DNA of 30,743 nucleotides from CAZVCJ01 sp964625745 (GTDB lineage Bacteria > Chloroflexota > Anaerolineae > VGOG01). The first letter of the stretch is position 1, and each line of letters opens with the position of its first letter. Positions 1 to 8,352 of the stretch are shown here, piece by piece. The stretch is from NCBI GenBank assembly GCA_964625745.1, contig CAZVCJ010000035.1:1-30743 (forward strand), given 5' to 3'. The position numbers and the translations under genes were made by a program. The notes under the pieces were generated by a model. The model was not told the origin of the DNA. It was given only the letters and a program-made list of their open reading frames with translations, and did no database searches.

Positions 1-735
1 CAGTTCTTGACGAGCCACAAGCGGGAAGACACAGAGCTGACCATGGTCACGCTGCCCCGGGGTCCGGAGCACCTGGAATACCGCTACTACGAGGCTTTAG
101 TCCTCGTAGACATCTTGCGCCTGGTCAAAGAGGCCGAACACCAGGGGTTCGACGCGGCGGTCATCGGCTGCTTTTACGACGTGGGGTTGCAGGCTGCCCG
201 CGAGGTGGCCGAGCGCATGGTGGTGGTCGCTCCCTGCGAAGCGTCCACCCACATCGCCGCCACGCTGGGAGATAAGTTCTCCATCATCGTGGGCCGCAGG
301 AAGTGGATCCCGGAGATGATGGAGAACGTGGTCAGATATGGCATGAAGGAGAGGCTGGCCTCTTTCAAGTCGGTGGATCTGGGGGTGCTGGAGTTTCACC
401 AGGACGAGCAGGAGACGGCCCGCCGATTCCGCCAGGCCGGGCGGGAAGCCGTAGAGCGTGATGGGGCCGAGGTGCTCATCCTGGGCTGCACCGCCACCTA
501 TGGCTTCTACCGTGAGCTGCAGGAAGAGCTGGGAGTGCCCGTCATAGACTCCATGATCGCCGCCTTCAAAACCGCCGAGTTCGCGGCTGAGCTGAGGAAC
601 CGATTTGGATGGAGCCACAGCAAGATTGGAGGTTACGAATCGCCTCCTCCAGCGGAGTTCACCCCCTGGCGACTGGAGGAGCAGTACGACTTTGGTGACA
701 TAAGGACTTGGCTGCAACGAGCTCAGAAGCCTTAG
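1..735 (+). CDS. Hydantoin/aspartate-glutamate racemase family protein, 5' end cut by window
   Basis: The reading frame is open to the left edge, so the true start lies outside the window; the first TTG at 7 is not a credible start. The protein shows the two cysteine motifs of the Asp/Glu/hydantoin racemase superfamily, VIGCFYD near the start and LILGCTATYGFY in the second half. In this family these cysteines act as the acid/base pair for cofactor-independent alpha-carbon racemisation. The segment PCEASTHIAATLGDKFSII is also typical of the HyuE-like branch. It is followed after 27 bases by the dipeptidase gene, so it is probably in the same transcript. The substrate is not readable from sequence and could be a hydantoin, an amino acid or a related cyclic compound. 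The 77 bases at 639-715 recur at 20219-20295. Confidence 0.8.
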   Translation, partial: QFLTSHKREDTELTMVTLPRGPEHLEYRYYEALVLVDILRLVKEAEHQGFDAAVIGCFYDVGLQAAREVAERMVVVAPCEASTHIAATLGDKFSIIVGRRKWIPEMMENVVRYGMKERLASFKSVDLGVLEFHQDEQETARRFRQAGREAVERDGAEVLILGCTATYGFYRELQEELGVPVIDSMIAAFKTAEFAAELRNRFGWSHSKIGGYESPPPAEFTPWRLEEQYDFGDIRTWLQRAQKP

Positions 736-762
736 ATCGTGTCTGATAGAAGGGAGGACAGG

Positions 763-1875
763 ATGCTCACCCGACGGCTCGAAAACGTACGCCAGCGACT
801 CACCGCTCAAGGAATAGACTGTCTGGCGCTGGTGCCAGGGTCTAATCTGCGCTACCTGACCGGCATGGACTTCGTGTTGCTGGAGCGACCTTTCATCACC
901 TTGATCCCGGCGAACGAGACCGCAGACCCGGTGTTGGTGATACCTGAATTGGAGGTGCCGACCTGGAAGCGCGGAGCGCACTTTGAGGCCCGTCTTTTCG
1001 CCTGGGACGATAAGAGCGGCCCCGACCAGGCGATGCGCCAGGCGTCCGAGGCGCTGCCTGGGATGCGCACGCTGGCTGTCGAGTACCTGCGCATGCGCGT
1101 GTTGGAGCACGATCTGATCAGCCGCTTCGTGCCGGATGTGCGTATGGTGAAAGGTGAGGCGGTGCTGGATCCGCTGCGCATGCGCAAGGATGCCTCTGAG
1201 ATCGCCTCGCTGCGGCGTGCAGTCGAGGTCGCCGAGGCGGCGCTGGAGGAGGTGGTGCCCAGCCTGTCGCCGGGCGTTACTGAACGGGAAGTATGCAACC
1301 AGTTGACCAGCGCCATACTGCTGGGTGGCGGGGAAAGCGTGCCCATCGAGCCGATTGTGCTGAGTGGGCCCAGGTCCGCGCTGCCCCACGGTAGACCTGG
1401 CGAACGGCGCGTCGAGGCCGGTGATATTCTGCTGATTGACTTCGTTATGACGGTGGACGGCTACCACTCCGACATCACGCGGACTTTCGTGGTGGGACAA
1501 GAACCCGATGGTCGGCTGCGCGAGGTTTATGCGGCGGTGCGGGCTGCCAATGAAGCGGGACGTGCGGCGGCCCGGCCCGGTGTAGCCTGCCAGGACGTGG
1601 ACCGTGTCACACGCCAGGTGCTGGTGGATGCCGGCCTCGGCGAGCACTTCATCCACCGAACGGGGCACGGCCTGGGTCTGGATGTCCACGAAGAGCCGGG
1701 AATTGTGGAGGGCAACGACATGCCGCTGGAAGAGGGCATGGTCTTCACCGTTGAGCCCGGTGTTTACCTGGAGGGATGGGGCGGCATCCGCATTGAAGAT
1801 GACGTGGTGGTGACAGAAGATGGCTGCGAGACCCTGACCACCTTCAGTCGGGAGCTGCGGGTTGTTGCGACCTAG
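763..1875 (+). CDS. pepQ: M24 family metallopeptidase, Xaa-Pro dipeptidase/aminopeptidase-like
   Basis: A 370-residue cytoplasmic protein with an N-terminal creatinase-like domain and a C-terminal pita-bread domain. All five metal ligands of family M24 are visible: D226 (LLIDF), D237 (YHSDITRTF), H302 (RTGHGLGLDVHE), E331 (TVEPGVY) and E345 (IRIEDDV). These bind two divalent metals that cleave peptide bonds next to proline. I chose ATG 763 over GTG 739 because GGGAGG at 752-757 lies five bases upstream of it. The 3' end overlaps the start of the radical SAM activase. Placed before a hydroxyproline dehydratase and a peptide importer, it plausibly releases Pro or Hyp from imported dipeptides; that role is inferred. 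A creatinase or other M24 specificity cannot be excluded. Confidence 0.85.
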   Translation: MLTRRLENVRQRLTAQGIDCLALVPGSNLRYLTGMDFVLLERPFITLIPANETADPVLVIPELEVPTWKRGAHFEARLFAWDDKSGPDQAMRQASEALPGMRTLAVEYLRMRVLEHDLISRFVPDVRMVKGEAVLDPLRMRKDASEIASLRRAVEVAEAALEEVVPSLSPGVTEREVCNQLTSAILLGGGESVPIEPIVLSGPRSALPHGRPGERRVEAGDILLIDFVMTVDGYHSDITRTFVVGQEPDGRLREVYAAVRAANEAGRAAARPGVACQDVDRVTRQVLVDAGLGEHFIHRTGHGLGLDVHEEPGIVEGNDMPLEEGMVFTVEPGVYLEGWGGIRIEDDVVVTEDGCETLTTFSRELRVVAT

Positions 1876-2782
1876 CGCTGTTCGTGGGACAGTTTTTGAC
1901 ATAAAGAAATTCTCCATTCACGATGGGCCAGGTATCCGTACCACGGTTTTCTTCAAAGGATGTCCGCTGAGTTGCTGGTGGTGCCACAACCCTGAGAGCC
2001 AGAACCCGCAGCCGGAACTGGTGTTCCGGGAAAGCCGATGCATCCGTTGCAGGGCCTGCCTGGAGGTCTGCGGCCAGGGCGCCATCTCCTGGGACAGCGA
2101 TGTTATAGCCACCGATGGAGGGAAATGCACGCTCTGCGGGGATTGTGTCGAGGTTTGCTATGCTGAAGCGCGCGAGTTGGTGGGCCAGGAGAGGACCGTG
2201 GCGCAGGTGATGGAGGAGGTCGAACGGGACCTGCCCTTTTACGACCAATCCGGCGGTGGGGTGACTTTTTCTGGCGGGGAGCCGCTTTTGCAGCGGGGCT
2301 TTTTGCTCGCACTTCTCCGGGCCTGCCAGGAAAAAGAGATTCACACCGCCGTGGACACCTGCGGTTTTGCGACCTGGGAAACGTTAGACGGCATCCGCAA
2401 ACACGTGGACCTGTTCCTGTACGATCTCAAGCTGATGGATGACGCCAGGCATCGGAAATTCACCGGCGTGTCCAACGAGTTGATCCTGAGGAATTTGCAC
2501 GCGCTCTCAGCGCAGGGACACAACATCTTTCTACGAGTGCCCGTCATTCCAGGGATCAACGACGACGAGGAGAGCGTTCGCCAAATCGGCACGTTTGCAG
2601 CGGCCTTGCCTCATCTGGCCCAGGTGGACATCCTGCCCTATCATCAGGCTGCCGCGGAAAAACACCATCGTTTGAACAGGACTTACGGTCTGCCCGAAAC
2701 CCGTCCTCCATCGGACGAGAGGATGGCTGAGATAGCGCAGATTCTGGAGGAATTTGGCTTGCAAGTGAAAATCGGAGGTTGA
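1862..2782 (+). CDS. Glycyl-radical enzyme activating protein (radical SAM)
   Basis: A 306-residue radical SAM activase. The cluster-binding CxxxCxxC motif is C34, C38, C41 in the context GCPLSCWWC. It is followed by a ferredoxin-like insert with two four-cysteine sets (C60, C63, C66, C70 and C89, C92, C95, C99), which distinguishes the activases of dehydratase-type glycyl radical enzymes from the shorter PflA. A SAM-binding GGE motif (FSGGEPLLQ) is present. The enzyme would reductively cleave SAM and abstract hydrogen from the glycine of the enzyme encoded four bases downstream. The start is a TTG at 1862 (or 1865) inside the end of the dipeptidase gene; no ATG is available upstream of the conserved SIHDGPGIRTTVF stretch. 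Translational coupling with the upstream gene is likely. Confidence 0.93.
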   Translation: MLRPSAVRGTVFDIKKFSIHDGPGIRTTVFFKGCPLSCWWCHNPESQNPQPELVFRESRCIRCRACLEVCGQGAISWDSDVIATDGGKCTLCGDCVEVCYAEARELVGQERTVAQVMEEVERDLPFYDQSGGGVTFSGGEPLLQRGFLLALLRACQEKEIHTAVDTCGFATWETLDGIRKHVDLFLYDLKLMDDARHRKFTGVSNELILRNLHALSAQGHNIFLRVPVIPGINDDEESVRQIGTFAAALPHLAQVDILPYHQAAAEKHHRLNRTYGLPETRPPSDERMAEIAQILEEFGLQVKIGG

Positions 2783-2786
2783 TGCC

Positions 2787-5201
2787 ATGACGATGAGTGA
2801 ACGAGTTGCCCGCTTGAGGCAGCAAAGCCTGGAAGCCAGGCCCACTCTCTCCAGCGAGCGAGCAGAGCTGTTGACCGAATTCTACCAGCAGGACATCGGG
2901 CTGGTGTCCGCGCCCGTTCGCCGCGCCCTGGCCTTTCGGTATCTGATGGAAAACAAGGCGATCTGCTTCAACGAAGGCGAGCTGATCGTCGGTGAAAAAG
3001 GCCCGGCTCCCAAAGCCGCACCGACCTATCCCGAACTGTGCTGTCATAGCCTGGACGATCTGGACATCCTCAACTCGCGGGAAAAGACCTCCTTTGCCGT
3101 CAGCCCCCAGGTCCGGCAGGTCTACGAGGAGACCATCATCCCCTTCTGGCGGGGGAAGACCATGCGCGAACTGATCTTTCGGGAAATGACGGAGGAGTGG
3201 AAGGCTGCCTACGAGGCCGGCATCTTCACCGAGTTCATGGAGCAACGCTCTCCTGGTCACACCGTCCTGGATGACAAAATCTATCGCAAGGGGATGATCG
3301 ATCCTTCGGCAGCCCTTCGACAAGCTCAGGATGACAGCTCAGGACGCGGTTTCAAGCAGGATATTCAGCGGAGACTGGAGAGCCTCGACTACTTGAACGA
3401 CCCGGAGGCTTACGTCAAGCAAGAGGAGCTCAAGGCGATGGCTATCTGCGCCGATGCCTTGATTCGCTTTGCGGAACGCCACGCGGAAAAGGCGCGAGAA
3501 CTGGCGCAGCGGGAGAAGGATCCCCAGAGGAAGAAGGAATTGGAGCGTATCGCCGAGGCCTGCACGCACGTCCCGGCGCATCCGCCGAGGGACTTCTGGG
3601 AGGCGTTGCAGTATTACTGGTTCGTGCATCTCGGCGTGACCACGGAGCTGAACCCCTGGGACGCCTTCTGCCCTGGTCACCTGGATCAGCATTTGTATCC
3701 TTTCTACGAGAAGGGGCTGGAAGAGGGGACACTCACCCGCGAGCAGGCCGAAGAGCTGCTGCAATGCCTGTGGGTCAAATTCAACAACCAGCCCGCGCCG
3801 CCTAAAGTGGGCGTCACGGCTCAGGAGAGCGGCACTTACACCGACTTTGTCCAGATCAACCTCGGCGGCCTGAGAGCCGACGGCTCCGACGGGGTCAACG
3901 AGCTTTCGTACCTGATGCTCGACGTGATCGGAGAGATGCGGCAGGTCCAGCCCAACCCCTCCGTCCAGGTGAGCCAGAAAAGCCCCGAGCGGTTCGTCAA
4001 GCACGCGGCGAAGGTCATCCGCCAGGGGATGGGCAAACCCGATTTGTTCAACTGTGATCTCATCGTTCAAGAGTTGATGCGGCAGGGCAAATCCGTCCAG
4101 GACGCGCGGCAGGGCGGCACCAGCGGCTGTGTGGAGACCGGCGCGTTCGGCAAGGAGAGCTACATCCTGACGGGCTACTTCAATATGCCGAAAGTGCTGG
4201 AGATCACGCTGAACAACGGCGTTGATCCCCGCACGGGCCAGAGGATCGGGCTGGAGACGGGAGACCCCACCCAGTTTGAGACCTTCGAGGAGTTGTTCGA
4301 GGCTTACCAGAGACAACTGAGCCACTTCGTGGACATCAAGATACGGGGCAACAACGTGGTCGAAAGGCTGTACGCCAGCTACCTCCCCGCGCCGTTTCTA
4401 TCGCTGCTGATTGACGATTGCATCACCAAAGGCAAGGACTACCACGACGGCGGGGCGCGGTACGACACGAGCTACATCCAGGGCGTAGGGGTGGGCACAA
4501 TGACCGATGCCCTGGCGGCCATCAAGTATCACGTCTTTGACGAGAAGACCCTGACGATGGCGGAACTGCTGGCTGTCCTGCGAGAGAATTTCGAGAGTCA
4601 CGAGAGAATGCGCCAGATGCTGCTGAACAAGGCGCCCAAGTATGGCAACGACGACGACTACGCCGACGACGTGATGGTGTCCGTGTTCGAGGCCTACTTC
4701 AATGCCATAGATGGTCGTCCGAACACCAGGGGCGGAACCTACCGCATCAACCTGCTGCCGACCACGGTCCACGTCTACTTTGGCTCCGTGATCGGGGCGA
4801 CCCCCGACGGACGGGAGGCCGGGATGCCTCTCTCGGAAGGCATTTCGCCTGTGCAGGGGGCGGACCGGCGTGGCCCGACGGCGGTCATCAAATCGGTGGC
4901 CAAGATGGATCACGTCCGCACCGGCGGCACCCTGCTCAACCAGAAATTCACGCCTCAATTGCTCAAGGACGAAGCCGGCCTCGACAAGTTCGTCCAGTTG
5001 ATACGCACCTACTTCAAGCTGGGTGGTCACCACGTCCAGTTCAACGTGGTGGACGCTGCCACGCTGCGCGCTGCGCAAGAGAATCCTGAGCAGCACCGGG
5101 ACCTTATCGTGCGTGTGGCGGGCTACAGCGATTATTTCTGCGACCTCAGCCAGGCGTTGCAGGATGAGATCATCGCCAGGACAGAGCATCAGGCGTTTTG
5201 A
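2787..5201 (+). CDS. hypD: Glycyl radical enzyme, trans-4-hydroxy-L-proline dehydratase (HypD) type
   Basis: An 804-residue glycyl radical enzyme. The thiyl-radical cysteine is C448 in GGTSGCVETG, with the general base E450. The C-terminal radical loop is VRVAGYSDYF with G779 as the radical glycine. Blocks that I recall from the characterised clostridial HypD are all present: APTYPE..CCH, FTEFMEQR.PGHTV, GVTTELN.WDAF, VKFNNQPAPPKVG and KYGNDDDYAD. HypD removes water from trans-4-hydroxy-L-proline to give pyrroline-5-carboxylate. ATG 2787 has CGGAGG at 2773-2778, and an in-frame second ATG at 2793 is possible. No pyrroline-5-carboxylate reductase is in the window. Residues 173-188 look like an in-frame 48-base insertion absent from the family as I remember it. 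Another dehydratase or lyase substrate is possible but less likely. Confidence 0.85.
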   Translation: MTMSERVARLRQQSLEARPTLSSERAELLTEFYQQDIGLVSAPVRRALAFRYLMENKAICFNEGELIVGEKGPAPKAAPTYPELCCHSLDDLDILNSREKTSFAVSPQVRQVYEETIIPFWRGKTMRELIFREMTEEWKAAYEAGIFTEFMEQRSPGHTVLDDKIYRKGMIDPSAALRQAQDDSSGRGFKQDIQRRLESLDYLNDPEAYVKQEELKAMAICADALIRFAERHAEKARELAQREKDPQRKKELERIAEACTHVPAHPPRDFWEALQYYWFVHLGVTTELNPWDAFCPGHLDQHLYPFYEKGLEEGTLTREQAEELLQCLWVKFNNQPAPPKVGVTAQESGTYTDFVQINLGGLRADGSDGVNELSYLMLDVIGEMRQVQPNPSVQVSQKSPERFVKHAAKVIRQGMGKPDLFNCDLIVQELMRQGKSVQDARQGGTSGCVETGAFGKESYILTGYFNMPKVLEITLNNGVDPRTGQRIGLETGDPTQFETFEELFEAYQRQLSHFVDIKIRGNNVVERLYASYLPAPFLSLLIDDCITKGKDYHDGGARYDTSYIQGVGVGTMTDALAAIKYHVFDEKTLTMAELLAVLRENFESHERMRQMLLNKAPKYGNDDDYADDVMVSVFEAYFNAIDGRPNTRGGTYRINLLPTTVHVYFGSVIGATPDGREAGMPLSEGISPVQGADRRGPTAVIKSVAKMDHVRTGGTLLNQKFTPQLLKDEAGLDKFVQLIRTYFKLGGHHVQFNVVDAATLRAAQENPEQHRDLIVRVAGYSDYFCDLSQALQDEIIARTEHQAF
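3303..3350 (+). repeat. 48-base in-frame insertion inside hypD carrying a REP-like core
   Basis: The segment contains CCTTCGACAAGCTCAGG, a short sequence I recognise as a widely dispersed bacterial intergenic repeat core, followed by a partly repeated AGCTCAGGA. It adds exactly 16 codons between the GMID and FKQDIQRRL stretches, which would be contiguous in the clostridial HypD as I recall it. The reading frame is kept. It probably forms a surface loop in the N-terminal half, away from the active-site cysteine. Confidence 0.55.
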
Positions 5202-5418
5202 GATTGGTAATTGGGCTGAATGTAAGAATCAGTTGCCAACAGAGAGGGGGTGATAGCCTGTAATGATGACAATCGGTTTAATCTTGACTGGTTCAGCGGT
5301 CAGGGACGCATACAGCGGGTAGCAGGGCCCGAGAGTTTGGGTCTCTGCCAATGGAGTCAGAGCGGAAGTTGAGGTCTCGGCCGCCAGAACACCATCTCAG
5401 CAAAAGAGGAGGAAACAA

Positions 5419-7137
5419 ATGAGAAGCATCGAAGAAAGTGATGCAGTGAAGACGCTGCGTCGAAAGATCACGCGGCGGCGATTCGTACAATTGCTGGGGG
5501 GAGGTGTTGGCGCTGCGCTGGTGACTCGCTGCGCACCGGCCGCTCAACCGACGCCCACGCCAACGACAGCGCCTGAGGCGACTCCGACACCGGTGCCTCC
5601 TACGGCGACTCCTGCCGTGGCTGCGGGGACAGGGACCCTTATCTACGCTGGAGGCCAGGATATTCCCACCTTGGATCCCCGTGATCGTGGCGACTATTCG
5701 ATCAACTGCATGATGAGAGCGGTCTACGACTCTCTCTGGTGGCAGGAAGGATGGCCGCCCAGACTGACGCCTAACGTCTGCAAGAGCTACGAGGTCTCTG
5801 ACGATGTCAGGGAATGGATCTTCCATCTCGACGAGCGAGCCAGGTTCCATGACGGCACGCCGCTGACGGCGGAGGCGGTCGAATGGACCCTCAAGGGCAT
5901 CTTGAGCTTCCAGAGGCCGCGTGCGGCCAACATCCTGCCGGTGATGAACGAGGACAGCATAGAGGTGGTGGACAATCACACCCTGCGCATCGTTCTCACC
6001 ACACCTTTCGCCGACCTGCCCTGGCTTCTGGGATACGGGGGAGGGCCTTTCATTGCCAATCCTGAGGAAGTCATGAAGCACGAGGAGGGCGGCGACCAGG
6101 GAGAGAAATGGCTGCTGGAGAACGCGGCTGGGTCCGGGCCCTTCGTCATCAAGCGCTGGGAGCCTGGAACGGCCTACGAGATCGAGGCGGTGCCAGACTA
6201 CTGGCGGGGGTGGCCGGAGCAGGGTCGCCTGGATGGAGTGATTTGGAGGATCATCCGTGACTCTGCGGAGAGACGAATGGCTCTGCTGGCCGGAGAGATT
6301 GACGTCACCGATACCGTCGCTGTGGATGACCTGCCCTTGATTGACGCCAATGCCGGTACCCACGCCGAGGTGAACCCAGGCTTCTTGACCGGCTACATCA
6401 AGATGCACAACCAGCGGGAGCCCTTCAACGACGTCAACTTCCGCAAGTTCATGGCCCATGCCTTTGACTACGACGGATTCGTCGCCACGCAAGGTGGGCC
6501 AGAGTTGTGCCCCCTGATTACCGGTTGTCTGCCCGATGGCGTGCCGGGTCACGACCCCAGCGTCCAGCCAATCTATCGTCAGGATTTGGAGAAGGCCAAG
6601 GAGTATCTGGACAAGACACCCTGGGCAGGTGGGGGACTGGAGATAGACTTCATCTACGTGACCGGGTTGCCTTTCGAGGAGGCTATGGGCACGATGCTGG
6701 CTGAGCCTTTGGCGCAGTTCGGCATCACGGTCAACCTGGTTCCCAAGGTCTGGCCGGATATGGTGGCCATGTCCACGCACCCAGAAAACGGGGCGGACAC
6801 CCTCGCCGTCTTCGATGACATGGGCCCGGTGGCCACCCAGTGGTTCAGGTACCAGTACTACTCTCCCTTCTGGGACAAGCCGGAGGGAGGCAGCTTCCAG
6901 TCAGCCTGCTTCCACAAGAACCCGGAGTTCGATGCCCTCCTGGAGAAGGCCGAGGGGACATCCGATGCGGAAGCCCGCCTGGGACTGGTCAAGGATATGC
7001 AGCGCATGATCATGGAGGATATTCCGGCGATCATGCTCTACACCATGCCCAACATGCTCGGCTTCGCGGACCGGGTCAAAGGCTACGAGTACACGGGATA
7101 CATAGCCCTGGACTTCTGGCCCTTGTGGCTGGCATAG
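5419..7137 (+). CDS. ABC transporter substrate-binding protein, family 5 (peptide/nickel type), lipoprotein
   Basis: A 572-residue extracytoplasmic binding protein of the DppA/OppA family. The N terminus has a twin-arginine-like stretch (R19-R21 then FVQLLGGG), a short hydrophobic core, and C38 as the likely lipidated cysteine, although the preceding residue is R where a small residue is usual. A Pro/Thr-rich linker (about residues 40-66) follows, as is common in Chloroflexota lipoproteins. The mature part opens with YAGGQDIPTLDPRD and contains family-5 blocks such as RFHDGTPLTAEAVEWTLKGI. AGGAGG lies just upstream of ATG 5419. It is the first gene of the importer operon and is separated from the first permease by a strong hairpin. 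Its ligand is probably a short peptide, judged by neighbouring peptidase genes. Confidence 0.9.
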   Translation: MRSIEESDAVKTLRRKITRRRFVQLLGGGVGAALVTRCAPAAQPTPTPTTAPEATPTPVPPTATPAVAAGTGTLIYAGGQDIPTLDPRDRGDYSINCMMRAVYDSLWWQEGWPPRLTPNVCKSYEVSDDVREWIFHLDERARFHDGTPLTAEAVEWTLKGILSFQRPRAANILPVMNEDSIEVVDNHTLRIVLTTPFADLPWLLGYGGGPFIANPEEVMKHEEGGDQGEKWLLENAAGSGPFVIKRWEPGTAYEIEAVPDYWRGWPEQGRLDGVIWRIIRDSAERRMALLAGEIDVTDTVAVDDLPLIDANAGTHAEVNPGFLTGYIKMHNQREPFNDVNFRKFMAHAFDYDGFVATQGGPELCPLITGCLPDGVPGHDPSVQPIYRQDLEKAKEYLDKTPWAGGGLEIDFIYVTGLPFEEAMGTMLAEPLAQFGITVNLVPKVWPDMVAMSTHPENGADTLAVFDDMGPVATQWFRYQYYSPFWDKPEGGSFQSACFHKNPEFDALLEKAEGTSDAEARLGLVKDMQRMIMEDIPAIMLYTMPNMLGFADRVKGYEYTGYIALDFWPLWLA

Positions 7138-7154
7138 GCTTAGCGGATAGCTTG

Positions 7155-7184
7155 GTGGTGAGGGAGGGAATCCTCCCTCACCAC
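7155..7184 (+). terminator. Perfect 13-bp hairpin between binding-protein and permease genes
   Basis: GTGGTGAGGGAGG pairs exactly with CCTCCCTCACCAC across a GAAT loop. It lies 18 bases after the stop codon of the binding-protein gene. There is no strong T-run after it, so it may act as a partial terminator or as an mRNA-stabilising 3' structure that raises binding-protein expression above that of the permeases, as is common in importer operons. Confidence 0.6.
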
Positions 7185-7194
7185 TGTTCTGCAA

Positions 7195-7292
7195 AGAAAC
7201 CAGGTTTTTCTCTGGACAGGCAGATTCTGGCCAGTGAACGTGACTGAAACAACCGCCTCTCTCTGACTTCGGGCACAAAAAACCTGGTTTCT
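7195..7292. repeat. 15-bp perfect inverted repeat pair
   Basis: AGAAACCAGGTTTTT at 7195-7209 is repeated in inverse at 7278-7292, separated by 68 bases. The pair sits in the leader of the first permease gene. The sequence is of the AAACCTGGTTT type often scattered in Chloroflexota genomes. A function is not evident. Confidence 0.6.
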
Positions 7293-7332
7293 GGCGGAGT
7301 TTAACATTGTCAAGATATAGAGAAGGTACACT

Positions 7333-8346
7333 GTGGGACTTCGTTACTACTTGATGCGGCGATTGCTGTTGATCATACCAGTGCTTATTGGTTTGTCTAT
7401 CGTGACTTTTGCCATCTCTCACCTGGTACCGGGGGATCCGGTCAGGCTGGCCGCCGGCCCCCAGGCTACCGCGGAACAGATCCACAAGCTGGAGGAGGAG
7501 TTCGGTCTCGACCAGCCCCTGCTGGTACAGTACCTTAATTACATGCAGGGTGTCCTCAGGGGTAACCTGGGGACATCCATGATGAACCGCCATCCAGTGA
7601 CCATGGACTTGAAACGGTACTTTCCGGCCACGTTCGAGTTGGTCATTGTATCCACCATCCTGGGGGTGATCATTGGGCTGCCGATGGCCATGGCTGCTGC
7701 TGTTTTCAGAGACAGATGGCCTGACCAGGCGTCCAGGATGGTTGCTCTCTCCTCCATCAGCATGCCCGTCTTTTGGCTGGGCATGATCTTGCAGTTGGTT
7801 CTGGGCATGACACTGCATCTATTGCCCATCAGTGGGCGCTTTGATCCCCGCACTCCTTTTCCCCCCAATGTGACCGGCATGCTGTTGGTTGACAGCCTGC
7901 TGGCAGGCGACTTGCCCAAGTTTGGCATCGCTTTGAAACACATCGCGCTGCCCGCCTTCTGCCAGTCCCTGATCGCCATCGCCTTGATCACCAGACTATT
8001 GAGGGCCGACATCCTGGAGGTGATGCAGCGGGATTTCGTCACCATGGCCCGAGCCAGCGGCCTTCCAGAGCGGGTCATCCTCTTCAAATACGTGCTCAAG
8101 AACGCCCTCATCGCCACAGTGGCCATGCTAGGGTTTCTCATTGGTTGGCAGTTGAGCGGTTCGGTCATGATCGAGACCGTCTTCGACTGGCCAGGTATCG
8201 GCCTGTACGCGGTAAAATCTGCTATGGCATTGGATTTTCAACCTGTCATGGGCATTGCTCTGTTTGTGGGGTTGCTGTTTACCACCGTCAACCTGCTGGT
8301 TGACGTCTCTTATGGAGTGATTGATCCGCGGATCCGGTACGGGTAA
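7333..8346 (+). CDS. dppB: ABC transporter permease, DppB/OppB type
   Basis: A 337-residue inner-membrane protein with about six hydrophobic segments. It begins with the typical MRRLLLIIPVLIGLSIVTF helix, followed by the conserved HLVPGDPV block, and has the EAA-type cytoplasmic loop that docks the ATPases (around MARASGLPERVILFKYVLKNAL). The start is GTG 7333 with GAGAAGG upstream. It forms the channel together with the next gene, with which it is nearly contiguous. Confidence 0.93.
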   Translation: MGLRYYLMRRLLLIIPVLIGLSIVTFAISHLVPGDPVRLAAGPQATAEQIHKLEEEFGLDQPLLVQYLNYMQGVLRGNLGTSMMNRHPVTMDLKRYFPATFELVIVSTILGVIIGLPMAMAAAVFRDRWPDQASRMVALSSISMPVFWLGMILQLVLGMTLHLLPISGRFDPRTPFPPNVTGMLLVDSLLAGDLPKFGIALKHIALPAFCQSLIAIALITRLLRADILEVMQRDFVTMARASGLPERVILFKYVLKNALIATVAMLGFLIGWQLSGSVMIETVFDWPGIGLYAVKSAMALDFQPVMGIALFVGLLFTTVNLLVDVSYGVIDPRIRYG

Positions 8347-8352
8347 GGAATT

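Noticed and set aside
97..1917. A 606-codon open frame on the - strand
   Set aside because: It lies antisense to the racemase and dipeptidase genes, which have clear family motifs; the translation has no recognisable domain and reflects GC-rich codon usage.
5284..5312. Promoter before the binding-protein gene starting with TTGACT
   Set aside because: The -35-like hexamer is good, but no acceptable -10 box lies 16-19 bases downstream.
5293..6780. A 495-codon - strand open frame opposite the binding-protein gene
   Set aside because: Shadow of a well-supported + strand gene; the product is His/Arg/Gln-rich with no motif.
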